The position numbers and the translations under genes are program-made. A model generated the notes under the pieces. The model ran no database searches. It was not told the origin of the DNA and saw only the letters and a program-made list of their open reading frames with translations. A stretch of 64,000 nucleotides of DNA from Homarus americanus (Eukaryota > Arthropoda > Malacostraca > Decapoda > Nephropidae). Location: the NCBI RefSeq assembly GCF_018991925.1, contig NW_024737068.1:12971317-13035316 (forward strand), written 5' to 3'. Shown piece after piece: positions 23,860-36,289 of this stretch. Each line of letters starts with the position of its first letter. Within the stretch, counting starts at the first letter, position 1.

Positions 23860-24050
23860 CTCACACCTCACCTCCTCCATTACCTCTCACCTCAACACCT
23901 CCTTCACACTTACCTCCACTACCTCTCATCTCTCACCTCTACCACACCTCCACTACCTCTTATCTCTCACCTCCTCCACCTGTACCTCCACTTACCTCTC
24001 ACCTCCTCCACTGCCTCTCACCTCTCAACTCCTCCACCCGTACCTTGTAA
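23860..24050. repeat. CACCTCCTCCA-type degenerate repeat
   Basis: Irregular TCTCACCTC and CCTCCACTACC units, open in all plus frames because of composition. Confidence 0.8.
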
Positions 24051-24354
24051 AACTTTATCTCACAAGCACAAAAGCAATCCAACTTGTACCTTAACTCACA
24101 ACTGCTGAACTTCGACCCCCACTGAAAGTTAGAAAGAAAGTAATGTTGTTTTGTGGACGATATCAAAACAAAAGAGAAAAAGAAAAAGAAAGTGTAAAAA
24201 AAAAAAGATGGTGAATGAGACAGCGTCGAAGATCGTGTTTGTTGTTACTCGCTTTGTGTAGAAGTTTGTGAGTTTGTGGTGGTGGTGGTGGTGGTGGTGC
24301 AGGAACAGATGTGGGATGAAGGTTTGTTTTCGTGTTTTTCTGTTGGGAAACTTT

Positions 24355-24565
24355 TGGAGATGAATTTGTAAACATTGACCCATTATCCACAAGGCTTTTG
24401 GAAGATGACTTTATAAACATTTCCAGCTACTATCTATTCGACACATTTGGAGATGACTTTATAAACGTTGTCTCACTATCTACATGACTTTGGAGATGAC
24501 TTTGTAAACACTTTCCGCACTCTGTCCTCATCACCGTTGGAGATACCTTTGTTAACATCGACATT
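24355..24565. repeat. Degenerate ~57-bp tandem repeat
   Basis: The phrase GGAGATGACTTTATAAACAT recurs four or five times with 50-60 base spacing and substantial divergence. Confidence 0.7.
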
Positions 24566-25505
24566 TACTCGGAGGTTTGTCACATCATTAGTTATTTTAT
24601 TCTCATTTGCTAGTGTTTTTTTTTATGGTGAACGTGTTCTTATTAAATACACTGATCAAAATTACCAAAAAAAGAACGAAATATTACGGAAAATATCCAG
24701 AATAAAAGAAAACTTAGAAAAAAAATGAGAAAAAAGCGAAATATTGATAATACTTGAGGATACAATAAGTAAATAGATATATAAGTAATATTATTAATAG
24801 ATAAATTAAGACAAAAAATACGAAAGATCACAGTGTTACGTATGTCAGTGTCAAAGATTCTTATTGTCACAGTTACGAATTTCCCCTAACTGTCAGCATA
24901 TTCAGCATCAACGAGAGAACTCTTGGAGAATATCTCACCATTATTCTCCTCGGGAATATATTTCTTGTACAGATAATCCCTTGAGCTCACTCCCGATTTC
25001 CTACACAAAATCTCTATATAATACAACAATCTTGGCCGTAATCTATGCCCGGATTCTTAAAGGTACGTGTGTTAAACAAATTCTTATTTTGGGATGTTTA
25101 CTCGCAGGTAACTAATCCAGGTAAGTCACGGTATTAAGCTGGTGGTGGTCAGTATGGCTTTGAAATTACACTTATTAAACCCTGTCATAAATAATAGTCT
25201 ATCCTAATCCTCCGCGAGGAAGAAAACGTGTAAACGTTAAAGAGACTTCAGACAAATACTACGATTTTTTTGTGAATTGCGAAAAAAAATAAGTCAGTAA
25301 TCTTATTCAAACTTATTCAACCATTTGGACTCGGGTGGGCTTATTCTCTCTCAACTTTAAAAACCCGTAATAATTCACAATAGACGGTGAAAACTGCAGA
25401 GGGTTCACTAGGCGAGAATCACCTGGCCGCCCACCTATAGACGTCTGGCCAGGAGAAGCGCCTCCGTATTTACTACTCTAGTCGGCGAGGTTAAAGGCTC
25501 ACCCC
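24566..25505. other. Unique AT-rich sequence
   Basis: No supported gene. Short frames here have no domain or start context. Confidence 0.5.
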
Positions 25506-25508
25506 CAG

Positions 25509-25510
<2 letters not shown>

Positions 25511-25545
<35 letters not shown>

Positions 25546-25900
25546 GGCTCACCCCAGATTTTTCTCTCTCTCTCCACGAGCGAGTTGAATTTCAACCAAC
25601 ATCCCCAACACCAATCAATATCACCATGACCAACCAACATCACCATTTTCACCATCATCACCAACCAACATCACCATTATCACCACCATTACCAACTTCG
25701 CCAACTAACAACACCATCAACACCACAAACCAACATCACCATCGTCACGAACTTCACCACCATCATCATTACCAACCAACATCACCATTATCACCATCGT
25801 TAGCAACTTCATCAACTGGCATCACCACCATTAACGAACAACACCATTACTAACCAACATCACCATCATCAACGAACACCAACCTACATCACTATCATCA
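25511..25900. repeat. (TC)n followed by CACCAT-rich repeat
   Basis: A TC array (25511-25542) lies next to about 300 bases of irregular CCAACATCACCAT units; His/Asn-rich translations are artefacts. Confidence 0.85.
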
Positions 25901-28235
25901 CCAGCTCTGAGGAGAAACAACTTGGTGCATCCTCCAGCCATGACTCACAGTACAACAGTTATTGGTGAAAATCTGCATAAGTCCTGAGGCCGTCGTATTG
26001 GATTAACGTTTATGACGATAAAAGGCGAAGCGAGGCGGCGCACTTTTACTCCCGGCAAAAGATTTTTTTTTTCGGATTTCGTGTTGAGAAATGTGTTATA
26101 CTGTCGAGGATGTATTCATGATGGTGAAACAGTGTGAAGTACTTTGTAATGGCTCGTACTTGGGGGTGTGGGTGTGTTGTAAAAATATAATTGACTTTGT
26201 TGAAATAACTTAATAATAATGGTAATTTTTTTGGACATTGTGTGTTGATTTACTGTATTTGGTGAGAATAGGTTACTTACGCCTGGCGGCTTGAAGGGCT
26301 TTGAAGATACTACATACTGAATACTAAGCTTTTGGTACACAAGGAAGCAGTATGGCCGGCACTGCACTCAACTGTAGAGTTAAGTACCCGGTCTCTGAGT
26401 CGTCGAAAAAGATTGCATAAATTTTAATATACTCAACTGACTTTACCAAGTGTTTTTCTAAGCAAACTCTTGACCATCTGTAAACACCGACACCAGCAAG
26501 ACCTTATTGTATGTTGATGAATACAGTCCATTCACTATAAATTGCATCGTTCAACAAAACACACTGACTTTCTTACGTGATGCATGTGCAGTGTGGAGGA
26601 AGGCTTCAGGCTAGTCTATCCATTTGTTAGTTATTATTTCCTGGTAAAAACGTTTCTCATCAAATTTGTATCTCAAGGTCCCAGGGGCGAGTCGTCAGCA
26701 CCACCTCCAAATATTTAATTCTTCACCAAACTTGTTAGGAGAAGTTTACTAATTTATTACATGTTCCTGTGTGGGAGGGAAAGATGTGGCGGGGGGAAGA
26801 GAAATGTGGAGATAATTCGTTTGGAAGAGAGAGAGAGAGAGAGAGAGAGTCAAGAAGTTTTATGGTTAATGGGTGTGTGGAGGGGGAAGGAAGAGTAAAT
26901 TTTGCCATTACAGTTTGGCTAGTGTATCCGGACACTCCTTCCTCTTTCTCTACCATCACCCCCACCCCTGACCCTTATCTCCACCCCCTACCATCACCCC
27001 CACCCCCGACCTTAACCTCTCACCTTTACTCCTCACCTTTAGCCATTATTCTGTGTTGTGTAAATGTTGAAGTGTTTGTGTAAGTCCTGCAGGAAATGTG
27101 TTAATGCTCTAGTGACGGTAGTGTAAAATGGTGACGTATTGACACAAACTCTTTAATACAATATAAAATCAAGTTGGATGAACAGTAAGATAAACAATAT
27201 AACAATAACTCGAATATAAGATAACATGTGGATAAATAGAGAGATTAAGTGGTCGAACAATAATTATGACTGGTGGACGAGTTCCCAGGTGATCGTAGTG
27301 AGGACAGAGAGGATCATTAGCGTGATGTAACCTTTGGTAAAGTGTTACAGGTACAGTACTAGCAGATCGTCTCTGTATTGTTCACTTCAGCGTAGACTGG
27401 GAACGTTATCCACCGTGTACATTATTGTGATATCACAAATGTCAGCACTGAACGATATATGTATATACAGTATATAGGTTATTCTATCTAAATGATCATC
27501 TAACTGCAATCCTCTTAAAATAGTGATTAGCACGAGTGTCAGAATAGCAGTCTATCTATTTATCAATCTCTCTGGTTTGTCAGGTTGTGACTAAACTTAT
27601 GAATATTCATCCTCGTATTCGTTTGTAAATATTTATCCTGCCAAAATGTGAAGTTTTCTGTTCTGAAGATTAAGTGACTATCAGTCTAAAAGAACTTTAT
27701 TATGCCTGAGATTATTATAATGCTCGGAATATTACGTATGTCGAAGGAACCAGAACCCTATTACAAGCAGTAATGTAGTGAATCTTCCACGGTCCTCTCC
27801 AACTAATGAAGCTGTCACACACACACACACACACACCTTCAGACTCTCTCCTGAAATAACCAGAGGCAAGGAGGAACAAAGCCACGGTCAGGATGTAACT
27901 AACTGTAAATGAATACCTATGTTTTTATACGACTGACAGCAGGTTTTTTGTCGTCTTGTTTATATATCTCTCTAATTCAACAACTAAGATCTTTTATGCA
28001 GTTACAGAAGTCAGCTTAAACAATAAACACAAAGTACTAACCATAAAGAAACATACCTCATTAGCTCTCTTTATACACGTACACTAAGTTTATTCTTAAG
28101 CAGCTTTTAGAATTTATGAAATATGTGTACTAATAATAACTACCTACAGTTGTTGATGTGTATTTCTGTGTTCCAGTAACTAGTAAGGTCTTCAACAGGT
28201 GGCGGGGTCAGGTTAAGTATGTACTCTGAGTAGGT
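25901..28235. other. Unique sequence with minor microsatellites
   Basis: Short GA (26828-26848) and CA (27812-27835) runs. A strong-looking acceptor (TTCTGTGTTCCAG near 28176) is followed at once by in-frame stops, so no exon is called. Confidence 0.5.
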
Positions 28236-28340
28236 TCATACACCAGACCAACAACCACATACACCAGACCAACAACCACATACACCAGACCAACAACCAC
28301 ATACACCAGACCAACAAACATTTAAGTAGCTCCATACACC
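28236..28340. repeat. 20-bp minisatellite
   Basis: Four to five copies of CATACACCAGACCAACAACA. Confidence 0.9.
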
Positions 28341-29565
28341 AGACAACAACTATCAGAAATTAAGGGAACTAATTACACCTGTCTATCTGGAGGAGGGGAG
28401 GAAACAAAGACCGTACTGAGGGTGTAACAAATTGTGTGTGGGAACTTAAGTGATCATGAGGTGGAAATTTATAAACAGGATAGACGTATATCATGTGTGT
28501 GTGTGTGTGTGTGTTTATGTATTATAATGTGTACAGGCAGATCTATTTTTTGTGTGTGTGTTGAATTTGAAACGTGATAGAAAACAGGAGGAAAGGAACT
28601 GAAACGGAGAAAATGCCTCTTGCAGTAATTGAAGGGAGTAAGCCACACAGAAAATGGGAAGAGTAAATGTTATGGAGATCGACAAATGAAAATACGACAG
28701 TAGAAAACAAGAATAGTAGACGGAACAAAACGTTAAATTTTAACTTTATAGACAACGATAATAATCAATTATTACTGAATACTAATAAAGAGTTATTATA
28801 GAAAAAGGGAGCAAACAAGCGTTACAGAAAATGGGAATAAACCTGGGGATTATTGGATCTTTAGCTAGAAAACAATACTGTAATCTTTTGTTTGAATTAC
28901 TAGAACACGTATTTACAGTTTGCTCATCTGTTGATAAAACTCTTTCTTATCCCATTAAGTAAATAACAGAGAACACTAGATAATCCACCTAAATGTAAAA
29001 TGACACAGTGGAATAAAAATTAATTCTAGTTTTGCTTCTGGTGACGCCGCCCAACGTCCGTGAGTAAATTTATGAGCTGAAATATTTCTGGAGAGTCGTG
29101 GCTGCTGTCCTGCTTACAGCCGTGGATTCAGGGGGAAGAAAATACCTCCTCACTGCCTTAATGTCTTTTAACACGAGCCGGAAGTGCGAATTGGAACATT
29201 TGTGGAGAATTGTCTTGTGCATTTATGGGTGAAAATAAAATAGTTTCATTGCATAGCTGACAGCAGAAACGTGTATACAAATATTAATGGGATTCTGGTT
29301 TTGTTTTTGAGCGGCTGAACAAAATCCATGTAAGCAGTTATTCTTCTTATTCTTTTCTGATGTTTAATGTTTTTAAGAGGATGACTTTTTACGTGATAAA
29401 TACACCGTGTTAGACTCAGTCAAGTGTGTGTGTGTGTGCGTTATTAATGGTAGCAATTGTTACAGAATACGAATTTCCTCTCACGGCTTACCCAGGTCTC
29501 TCTCTCTCTCTCTCTCTCCCGGGATATCTTTGTAGTGGTCTGCCTCTCCCTCAGTTCGGTGCACA
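28341..29565. other. Unique AT-rich sequence
   Basis: A GT run at 28496-28514 and a TC run at 29500-29518; no gene. Confidence 0.5.
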
Positions 29566-29905
29566 CACACACACACATTCCCACCCCATAAACATCCCCA
29601 CCCCACACATCCCACACACACATCCCCACCCCACACACATACACACATCCCCACCCCACACATCCCCACCCCACACACATCCCCACCCCACACCCACACA
29701 TATCCCCACACACACACATCCCAACCCCACACACATCCCCACACACACACATCCCACCCCCACACACATCCCCACCCCACACACATCCCCACCCCACACA
29801 CATCCCCACCCCACACACATCACACATCCCCACCCACACACATCCCAACCCCACACACATCCCCACCCCACACACAACACACACCCCCATCCCACCACCC
29901 ACAGC
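29566..29905. repeat. CACATCCCCACCCCACA minisatellite
   Basis: About 20 irregular copies of a 13-18 base CA/CCCC unit. Long open frames on both strands (His/Pro/Thr on plus, Cys/Gly/Val on minus) mirror the repeat. Confidence 0.93.
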
Positions 29906-30290
29906 AATATTTCTCTCCTAATGCTTCCGTAAGTCGTAGTCATCTTGACCGACGCAGTGAGAAAATCCCACCAGACTCGTTCTCCCCGGAATAAAGAAAA
30001 AAATCCCGCCCATTAGAATGATAAAGTTAATAACATGTGGACGACTATAGCTGGGATGACGTATTGTGACCATTCGTATTGCGGGAATTAGTGTTGTGAC
30101 TTGTTTTCCATCACTGTTATTCATGTTGTTATTTTTCGCAATGTGTTATGAAGGTTACTATTTTTTACGTATTTTTTATATATTTTTATGACGTATTGGT
30201 GTTGTTGTCTTTTTTTTTCCTAGTGAGATGAGAAAAAAATAAATAAAAGAAACTTATGAGGATTGTGAAAAACTACTACTGCCGCCGCCA
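29906..30290. other. Unique sequence
   Basis: No gene seen. Confidence 0.5.
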
Positions 30291-30990
30291 GTTTAATTAT
30301 AGCACTACCCTCTACCCCGACCACTGCGTCATCTACCACCTCGATACACTACCACTTCCATCAACCATTAACACTACACCTCGTACTACCATCACTACTT
30401 CTCTCCTCAACCACTATCATCTATATCCATCACTACCACCCTCACTCCTATCTATCTCACCACACAATCCCTCCCTCCTTTCCCTCCTCACCCCTTCCTC
30501 CTTCCCCTTTTCACCCCTTCGATCTTCCCCTCTTCACCTGTCTCCATTTCCTCTCTTAACCCTTCCTTCCATCCTTCCTTTCTCCTCTTTCCTTCCCTTC
30601 CTCAACCCTCCCTCTTTCCTCCCTTCACCCCCTCCCTCCCTCCTTTCTTCACCCCTCCCTCCCTCCCTTCCCTTCTCACCCTCCTCTCTCCCCTCCTCAC
30701 CCTCCTCTCTCCCCTCCTCACCCCTCCTTTCTTCCCCCACCTCACCCCCCTCGTCTTCCCCTCCCCAACCAATATGTACCATCACCACTACCATAACACT
30801 ATCCCTTTACCATTTCCCATCACCATTATCACACAGACCTCCTTCATCGTTTCCACCATAACCATTACTCAAGCTCATATCACCATTCCTTACCATCGCT
30901 ACCAAACAACACCTGACCATCCCCTTCACCAAGTACTTCAACCTCACCATTCCCCTTCACCAAGTACTTGCCATCATCATGAGTCTTAAA
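30291..30990. repeat. Pyrimidine-rich and CACCAT-rich tract
   Basis: ACCACTACC flanks enclose about 340 bases of CCCTCC/CTTCC with a complete strand bias. The 201-codon plus-strand frame is Ser/Pro/Leu low-complexity and not a protein. Confidence 0.85.
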
Positions 30991-31104
30991 AGCACCAGTT
31001 TCACACACGCTGCCAATATCCAAGGATGGGAGACGTTCGCGGATTTAACAAGAATGTCACCAGCTGGGATATGCAATAAGACCAAAGCGAGCTGATGGAG
31101 GTGC

Positions 31105-31473
31105 CCGCTGGTGGTGGTGAGGGGGTGTGGGGTAGTGGTGGTGATGGGGGTATGGGGTAGTGGTGGTGATGGGGGTGTAGGGTAGTGTGGTGATGGGGGT
31201 GGTGATGGGGGTGTGGGGTAGTGGTGGTGATGGGGGTGTGCCAGAATAGTGGTGGTGATGGGGGTGTGGGTAACTGATGGTGATGGTGGGTAGTGGTGGT
31301 AACGGGATGGTGATGGGGTGTGGGATAATGGTGGTGATGGGGTGTGGGAGTGGTGGCGGTAGAGGCAGCGGCGGATTAGTGAAGTGGTGGTGATGCAGAT
31401 AAGTGGTGATGGTGGTACTGGGCGTAGTGATGGTGGGGTGTGTGGATGTAGGTGTTGGTAATGATAGGGTAGC

Positions 31474-31509
<36 letters not shown>

Positions 31510-31530
31510 CGTTATAATTGTAGTAGTAGT
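31105..31530. repeat. GGTGATGGGGGTGTGG repeats and (GTA)n
   Basis: About ten irregular copies of a 24-base G-rich unit (GGTGATGGGGGTGTGGGGTA), then a GTA array near 31472-31503. G-runs on one strand could favour G-quadruplex folding. Confidence 0.88.
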
Positions 31531-31599
31531 GGTGATGGTGTTGGCCTGTACTGCACGGTGCGAGTTTATTTATCTCTTCCTGTTAGAGCTCCATAATCT

Positions 31600-31750
31600 C
31601 TGCTCTCCTGTTACTGTCACCGTTGTTCGCCGTTACTATCACCGTTGTTCGCTGTTACTATCACCGTTGTTCGCCGTTACTGTCACCGTTGTTCGCCGTT
31701 ACTGTCACCGTTGTCCGCCGTTACTGTCACCGTTGTCCGCCTTTCTGTCA
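31600..31750. repeat. 22-bp minisatellite
   Basis: Six to seven copies of a 22-base unit containing CCGTTGTTCGCCGTTACTGT. Confidence 0.93.
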
Positions 31751-31949
31751 CTTATTTTCCCGTTTACAGTGGACTTTTTTTTACCGTTTATATTTTGGAA
31801 GAGTTTGGCAGCATCCTCGAGTAAGGCCAGACAAACTTTGGCGATAAATTTTTGGTGTTTTTTAAGTGAATTTTTCCTCATTTGCATACATTAATCTTGG
31901 ACAGTTCCTCTGGGAAGGGTTAATTTTCATAATCATTCTGACGTCGACA

Positions 31950-32072
31950 TACATACATACATACATACATACATACATACATACATACATACAATAGAGG
32001 GACATATGGTGCTATACTTCCTACCTTCCTCCCTTCCTTCCTTCCTTCTTTTCTTCCTTCCTTCCTTCCTAC
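31950..32072. repeat. (ACAT)n and (TTCC)n microsatellites
   Basis: ACAT array to 31993; TTCC array from about 32025. Confidence 0.9.
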
Positions 32073-32339
32073 CTTCCAAAATTGTTCTGTCCAACATAAT
32101 ATCGCTGATGTGGAAACAGTATAATATATTTCATAGTCAGTTGTTATTTTTTACAGTTATGGTTTATGTGCGTCTCTCTCTCTCTCTCTCTCTCTCACAT
32201 ACACACACACAATTCCCCTACAATATTCTCGCTCCCTCGGCTTCTTTCCAATTATTTCATCTCCGCTTTCATCACCCTTTCCGTTTATCCCTTTCTTCAT
32301 GAGTTCTTCCTCCTTTGCTGCATTATTACCTGAAACTAT

Positions 32340-32870
32340 TTCCTCTCCTCCTCCTCCTCCTCCTCCTTCTTCTTCTTCTTCTTCTTCTTCTTCTTCTTCT
32401 TCTTCTTCTTCTTCTTCTTCTTCTTCTTCTTCTTCTTCTTCTTCTTCTTCTTCTTCTTCTTCTTCTTCTTCTTCTTCTTCTTCTTCTTTGACTCCTCCTT
32501 ATTTACATTCCCCTCCTTCTTCTCCTTATTCTTCATCCTTCTTATTATTACTCCTCCTTCGTCTTCTTAATCCTCCTCCTTTTCCTCCACATCCTTCTTC
32601 TTTTCCCTCCTTCTTTCCCCCTTCTTTTTATTCTTCCTCCTCCTCCTTCTTCTTAATCTCCTCCATTTCGTCCTCCCCCATCTTCTTTAGCTTTCTCTGT
32701 GTTACCTATCCTTCTTTTTCTCCTCCTCCATCTTCCTTCCCTCTTCATTCTCCCTCCTCCTCCATCTTCTTCCTCCCTTCTTATTCTTCCTCCTTCTTCC
32801 TCCTCTCCATCTATTCCTCTTCATTTCTCCCCTCCTTCTCCCCCCCTTGCTCCTCCTGCTCTTTACAAAA
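32340..32870. repeat. (TTC)n microsatellite in a pyrimidine tract
   Basis: About 45 pure TTC units (32363-32488) inside about 500 bases of TCC/TTC. Potential triplex (H-DNA) sequence; poly-Ser (plus) and poly-Lys (minus) frames are artefacts. Confidence 0.96.
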
Positions 32871-33114
32871 AATAAAATAAAAATAAAATAAAACGGATTT
32901 GCTTTGTGACTCTGATTTGTTCGTTTGTTTTTTATCCTCATTTGTTCTCTCCATTTATCCTTCCTTTTCTTCCGATATGATTTACGGGATATTTTCTCTA
33001 TTCTAGTTTCCTTAATTATTTCGTACCTTCCTTTTGTTTTCGTTTTTTTTAGAGTGAGTGGTTCAATTTCTTCCTCGTCACTGATTTGTGTGTAATTATA
33101 TATTTGTCTTTATG

Positions 33115-33115
<1 letters not shown>

Positions 33116-33160
<45 letters not shown>
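33116..33160. repeat. (TCTG)n microsatellite
   Basis: Pure tetranucleotide array. Confidence 0.95.
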
Positions 33161-33161
<1 letters not shown>

Positions 33162-33296
33162 GTTTTTTCTTTCTCATTCTCTTTCTCACTCTCTCTGTCT
33201 TTTTTATTTTATCTCAATTATTGTTAAGTCTGGAAGCTGTATGTGTTACCTTGGTATACCCTAACTTACAACAAAGGAATTAAGGTTATGAATCTT

Positions 33297-33372
33297 CTAG
33301 TCCATCGTGGTGCAGTGGATATTCTTCATACCTTCCATTCGTGGTGGTCGGGGTTCGATACACGGGACTCAG
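33297..33372 (+). repeat. tRNA-like sequence (tRNA pseudogene or SINE head)
   Basis: Box A TGGTGCAGTGG (33308-33318) and box B GGGTTCGATAC (about 33351-33361) are correctly spaced for a pol III promoter. The remainder resembles a degenerate tRNA (CTTCCATTCGTGGTGGTCGG), but stems do not all pair, so it is not an intact tRNA gene. No SINE body shared with the other SINE copies follows. Confidence 0.4.
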
Positions 33373-33843
33373 AGGTGAATATTGTTTACTATGAATTACG
33401 TGTGTACATTTTCTCAGTACACATGCATGTAGTCTTCAGGGGGGGGGGGGTTATGGTAAATTCAGACAACATCTCTAAGCAATCCGATGATATTGGTAAC
33501 TTTTCTTTCAGGCAATATAACTTTCGTCTGTGTAATTTCAGAATTCAAGATTAAATATGTTTGCGGTTTTATAATCGTCCTATTGCTTGAATATGGCAAT
33601 TTTCTCCTGTACTCTCTCTCTCTCTCTCTTTCTCCTTGAATTATATGTAGTAATTTCTTATTATCATCTTTATTAATTTTTGTTTTAAAGTACGAGTATC
33701 TTCACATCTCTGTTTGTCTGTCCGGTATTCATTTTATTATGCAACTTAGCAAATTTGGTTCAAATTCACAAACCAGTTCTCGAGTTATTTTGAGAACACA
33801 GAGATAACATACATGACATACACAGATAAACAAACATACAGGT

Positions 33844-33844
<1 letters not shown>

Positions 33845-33891
<47 letters not shown>
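33845..33891. repeat. (CA)n microsatellite
   Basis: Pure CA array. Confidence 0.97.
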
Positions 33892-33894
<3 letters not shown>

Positions 33895-34117
33895 CGCACA
33901 AACACACACATAATCAATCTTAATCTCATTTGCCTCTTTAGGTGAAATTTTCAACGTAGTAACAATCTACTTCTCATATCCGTCATTGTTGTCTGATTGG
34001 TGGAAGATTAACAAGTGATTGGAGGAAGATTAGAGAGGCGTGAGGAACACTTAGAAATAATTACTAATGAACCATGTGAATTAGTCTTTGTCGGTGAAGC
34101 TTTCTTTGTGTGAGCTC

Positions 34118-34164
<47 letters not shown>

Positions 34165-34208
34165 GGTAACTTTATCTCTCTTGTTGACTGTTTTAAACAT
34201 CTTGTTAA

Positions 34209-34249
<41 letters not shown>
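34118..34249. repeat. (TCTG)n and (TC)n microsatellites
   Basis: TCTG at 34118-34164 and TC at 34212-34249. Confidence 0.95.
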
Positions 34250-34252
<3 letters not shown>

Positions 34253-34413
34253 CTTATCTTCCCTCTCGTCTCGTCTCTCCATTCAGACTGTCACTGTCTC
34301 ACTTCAAAGGTCTCGATTCCACTGTTTTTTGTGTTTTTTTTTAGGAACGTTCCTGACTGGCTGGAAATATCACAGTGTATTCCTTGAAATTTTTTGACAC
34401 GTTTATTTGTCTT

Positions 34414-34418
<5 letters not shown>

Positions 34419-34478
<60 letters not shown>
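34419..34478. repeat. (TA)n microsatellite
   Basis: Pure TA array. Confidence 0.97.
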
Positions 34479-34552
34479 TCTTAATAACAATATATGCTAT
34501 ATGCTGCTAATATTGTGTGTGTGTGTATGTATGTACTGTATATATTGGTGAC

Positions 34553-34880
34553 CTGTGGTGTAACGTTCGCCTCACAAAGGGTTCGATCCCCGGCAGGGTG
34601 AAACTATGGACAAGTTTCTTTACGCCATTTGCCTCTGTCTACCCAGCAGTAGTGGGAACCTGCATGTTAATCGATTTCCAGATAGTGTTCCGGGGTAATG
34701 GTTAGTCAGTGCAGTTGGCGAGTTGTCCGGTGTTCTTGGAATATTCCTTGACGTTGGATTATACAGTCTGTTAATTTCCGGTATTAGTCGTTGTGTTGGC
34801 GTCAGCTTCTATGTAATAAGTAAATTCACACCTACGATGGCCCAAAGGGCTGGCCAGCCTCGAACACAAGGGGCAACCAA
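34553..34880 (+). mobile_element. tRNA-derived SINE copy B
   Basis: Matches the other two copies throughout the body (AAACTATGGACAAGTTTCTT, GTGTTCCGGGGTAATGGTTA, GGGCAACCAA at the end). It keeps a box-A half (CTGTGGTGTAACG) and box B (GGGTTCGATCCCC at 34580-34592), but the anticodon-arm region between them is shortened. The 3' stem-loop is degenerate, so it looks older than copies A and C. TATGTATGTA occurs on both sides (34526-34535, 34881-34890), but the left copy is 17 bases from the SINE start, so it is a doubtful duplication. Confidence 0.85.
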
Positions 34881-35040
34881 TATGTATGTATTTTATTTGT
34901 GTGTTTTTATGAATATATTTGTGTTTTTTTATGTAGTAATGTACAGTGTATATGTAAATGTGCTTGTGTGTGTGGTATTACTTCTTTTGACTTCCAATAG
35001 TAGGTGAGTCAGAGGTGTCATATTGGTTGTGTCCTCCTAT

Positions 35041-35046
35041 TAGTAT

Positions 35047-35081
<35 letters not shown>

Positions 35082-35103
35082 GTAGTAGTAGTAGTAGTAG
35101 TAT
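35041..35103. repeat. (AGT)n microsatellite
   Basis: AGT array with ATT interruptions. Confidence 0.95.
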
Positions 35104-35830
35104 TGTTATTCTCGTTAAACAATAATTTCCTACCATTACAGTATTACAAAATACAGTTTCTACTCCAGGAACTAAAATTAAGGTTTAAAGGTCAGGTATA
35201 CAGTAATTACAATGTGGTGACAGTATAATACATTACAGGTACCATAATTACAGTGTGGTGACATTATCATAAATCATAGGTGTAATTATTACAGTGTGGT
35301 GACAGTAATACATAATACCGCAGCCGGTTGGGTCAGTTCACACATATCTCATCACTTTTACACGTGACAACGACTAAAACATTTAAAAATATCAACTGAT
35401 AAAATTAAATTAATTAAACTTTTCCCCTTAAAGTTTCCATAAAAATATAAACAAAAAAGTCACAGCGGAAGAGATCGATAAGTCACCCAAGGAACGATTT
35501 TTTTTCTAATGAACAAAACTTGAGAACATTTTATTTTATTATTATTTTTATTATTTCTTGCAACCAGAATAATATAACATCCAGAAGAGTACTAACAACA
35601 TGAATAACACTGAATAACACCATTACCAATATAAATTTTCGCCACCTTTGATAATTTCTCCCGAGGTTTAATGGTCTTATGGATAATCAATACCTTTAGT
35701 TTTAGTTGCAGGCAGAACTTAACCCGTTTTCTGTGGGCAGTAACTCTGCAGTATCGACACGTAACTACACGAGCAGTCGGGAAAATATTTTAGCGATATA
35801 CAGTATATACTGTACGTGAAAATATTGCTT
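35104..35830. other. Unique AT-rich sequence
   Basis: Includes a loose ACAGTGTGGTGACAGTA phrase repeated three times (35200-35310); no gene. Confidence 0.5.
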
Positions 35831-36095
35831 TACAAACTTTATTTACGTGGATATGTTTTTTACAAACTGTAGTTACGTGGATATGTTTTTACAAACTGTA
35901 TTTACGTGGATATATTTATTTACAAACTGTGTTTACGTGGATATATTTATTTACAAACTGTATTTACGTGGATATATTTATTTACAAACTGTATTTACGT
36001 GGATATATTTATTTACAAACTGTACTTTTGTGGATATATGTATTTACAAACTGTATTTAAGTTGATATATATTCTTACAAACTGTATTTGCCTTT
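35831..36095. repeat. 31-bp minisatellite
   Basis: About eight copies, period 31, containing ACAAACTGTATTTACGTGGA; first and last copies are diverged. Confidence 0.93.
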
Positions 36096-36289
36096 GAAAC
36101 TTTCTTTTTGTTAATCTAAGGGCTATTTCTATAGCGAACACATTTATCGTATTGTTTTGTACATTTGCAGTAATGTCAACAAAACGACGATAAAACTCCC
36201 AAATAAAGTAGTTTATTCATGAAGGGGAGGAGGAGGGCAGGAGAGTAGAGTAGAAAAAAGTAGTGGAGAGGAATAAGAAAGAGAAGATG

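Noticed and set aside
28165..28190. Strong-looking splice acceptor TTCTGTGTTCCAG as a third host exon
   Set aside because: Followed directly by TAACTAG, giving immediate stops in the required phase and no donor-defined exon.
32299..32880. 193-codon Ser-rich frame (+) and poly-Lys frame (-)
   Set aside because: Pure translation of a (TTC)n and pyrimidine tract; composition only.
33297..33372. Functional tRNA gene
   Set aside because: Boxes A and B are present but acceptor and anticodon stems do not pair properly.
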